A stretch of DNA of 45,626 nt from an uncultured Sphingobacteriales bacterium (GTDB lineage: Bacteria > Bacteroidota > Bacteroidia > Chitinophagales > Chitinophagaceae): NCBI GenBank assembly GCA_937871285.1, contig CALMQS010000042.1:1-45626 (forward strand). Direction: 5' to 3'. How positions within the stretch are numbered: position 1 is the first letter of the stretch; each line of letters begins with the position of its first letter. This document shows, piece by piece, positions 45,459-45,626 of the stretch. A model generated the notes under the pieces. It saw nothing but the letters and a program-made list of their open reading frames with translations. It had not been told where the DNA came from and made no database searches. Made by a program: the position numbers and the translations under genes.

Positions 45459-45626
45459 TTACAGGTCTGTTGTTTGTTGCGGCATTTTCCGGTTATGATA
45501 AACAGAATATAAAATGGAAGCCGCCAGGCATATAACGATCACCGCCAGCGAAATGTATATGGAAATATGAATATCAAAAAATTCAATCAGCATTTTAATG
45601 CCAATGAATATCAATACCACGGCAAT
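45459..45626 (-). CDS. TerC-family integral membrane protein, C-terminal fragment
   Basis: Only the last 55 codons are in the window; the gene runs off the right edge. The sequence IAVVLIFIGIKMLIEFFDIH, then ISLAVIVICLAASILYSVYH, ends in the short polar tail QQTTDL. Two membrane helices in this arrangement match the C-terminus of TerC/Alx proteins, which are implicated in metal ion handling. It lies 15 bp upstream of murF-alr on the same strand, so the two may be co-transcribed. Confidence 0.7.
   Translation of the reverse strand: MAVVLIFIGIKMLIEFFDIHISIYISLAVIVICLAASILYSVYHNRKMPQQTTDL

Overview
The window looks like a chromosomal segment of a Bacteroidota bacterium, most likely family Chitinophagaceae. 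The reasons are: moderate GC with weak Shine-Dalgarno signals; a fused MurF-alanine racemase; a tricorn-like S41 protease; an ECF sigma factor paired with a membrane-anchored barrel-like protein; many lipoprotein glycoside hydrolases; and a 47-nt repeat type II-C CRISPR locus of the Bacteroidetes kind. The species cannot be named from this sequence alone.

Layout. (1) 1-10.8 kb: an orphan PAS histidine kinase, a chimeric gene remnant, a PPOX-like protein, and a 1073-residue sigma-54 activator with four tandem GAF domains. Directly downstream of the activator is a perfect 7+7 bp palindrome and, about 70 bp further on, a near-consensus sigma-54 promoter. These lead into a run of small-molecule genes: an HSL-type hydrolase, an NmrA-like reductase, a secreted alpha/beta hydrolase, a YCII protein and a broken DsbA-like gene. 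(2) 10.8-16.1 kb: a parvulin-type isomerase, a two-gene glycosidase operon (GH78 rhamnosidase plus a five-bladed-propeller enzyme) and a VOC protein. (3) 16.2-23.8 kb: a complete type II-C CRISPR-Cas9 locus. The array has 12 identical repeats and 11 spacers, two of them identical. A bidirectional terminator, a RAYT (REP-associated tyrosine transposase) with its own palindromes, cas2, cas1, cas9 and a divergent tracrRNA follow. (4) 24-36 kb: a carbohydrate-utilisation block with GH2, GH43, a DUF4965 glutaminase-like protein, a LacI regulator, galactokinase, lipoprotein aldose 1-epimerase, GH5 and another GH43. No SusC/SusD pair lies inside the window. (5) 36-45.6 kb: repeat-rich intergenic DNA, tricorn-like protease, ECF sigma factor with partner membrane protein, a thioredoxin remnant, MurF-Alr, and the C-terminal end of a TerC-family membrane protein cut by the window edge.

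How the parts work together. The array and tracrRNA are both transcribed from the + strand while the cas genes lie on the - strand. The repeat 5' end pairs perfectly over 16 nt with the tracrRNA anti-repeat. The tracrRNA also carries a second copy of the first 8 nt of the repeat, which can fold back and mask the anti-repeat. A RAYT sits between array and cas2, and a related palindrome lies in the cas2-cas1 gap, so a REP/RAYT system has invaded or co-resides with the CRISPR locus. The LacI-galK pair with galM and several pectin- or arabinogalactan-type glycosidases suggests release and catabolism of galactose, arabinose and rhamnose side chains.

The window holds at least four decayed gene remnants and several families of short palindromic or low-complexity repeats. 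One of these repeats appears to have inserted in frame into murF-alr. All family assignments come from reading motifs by eye; no database search was run.
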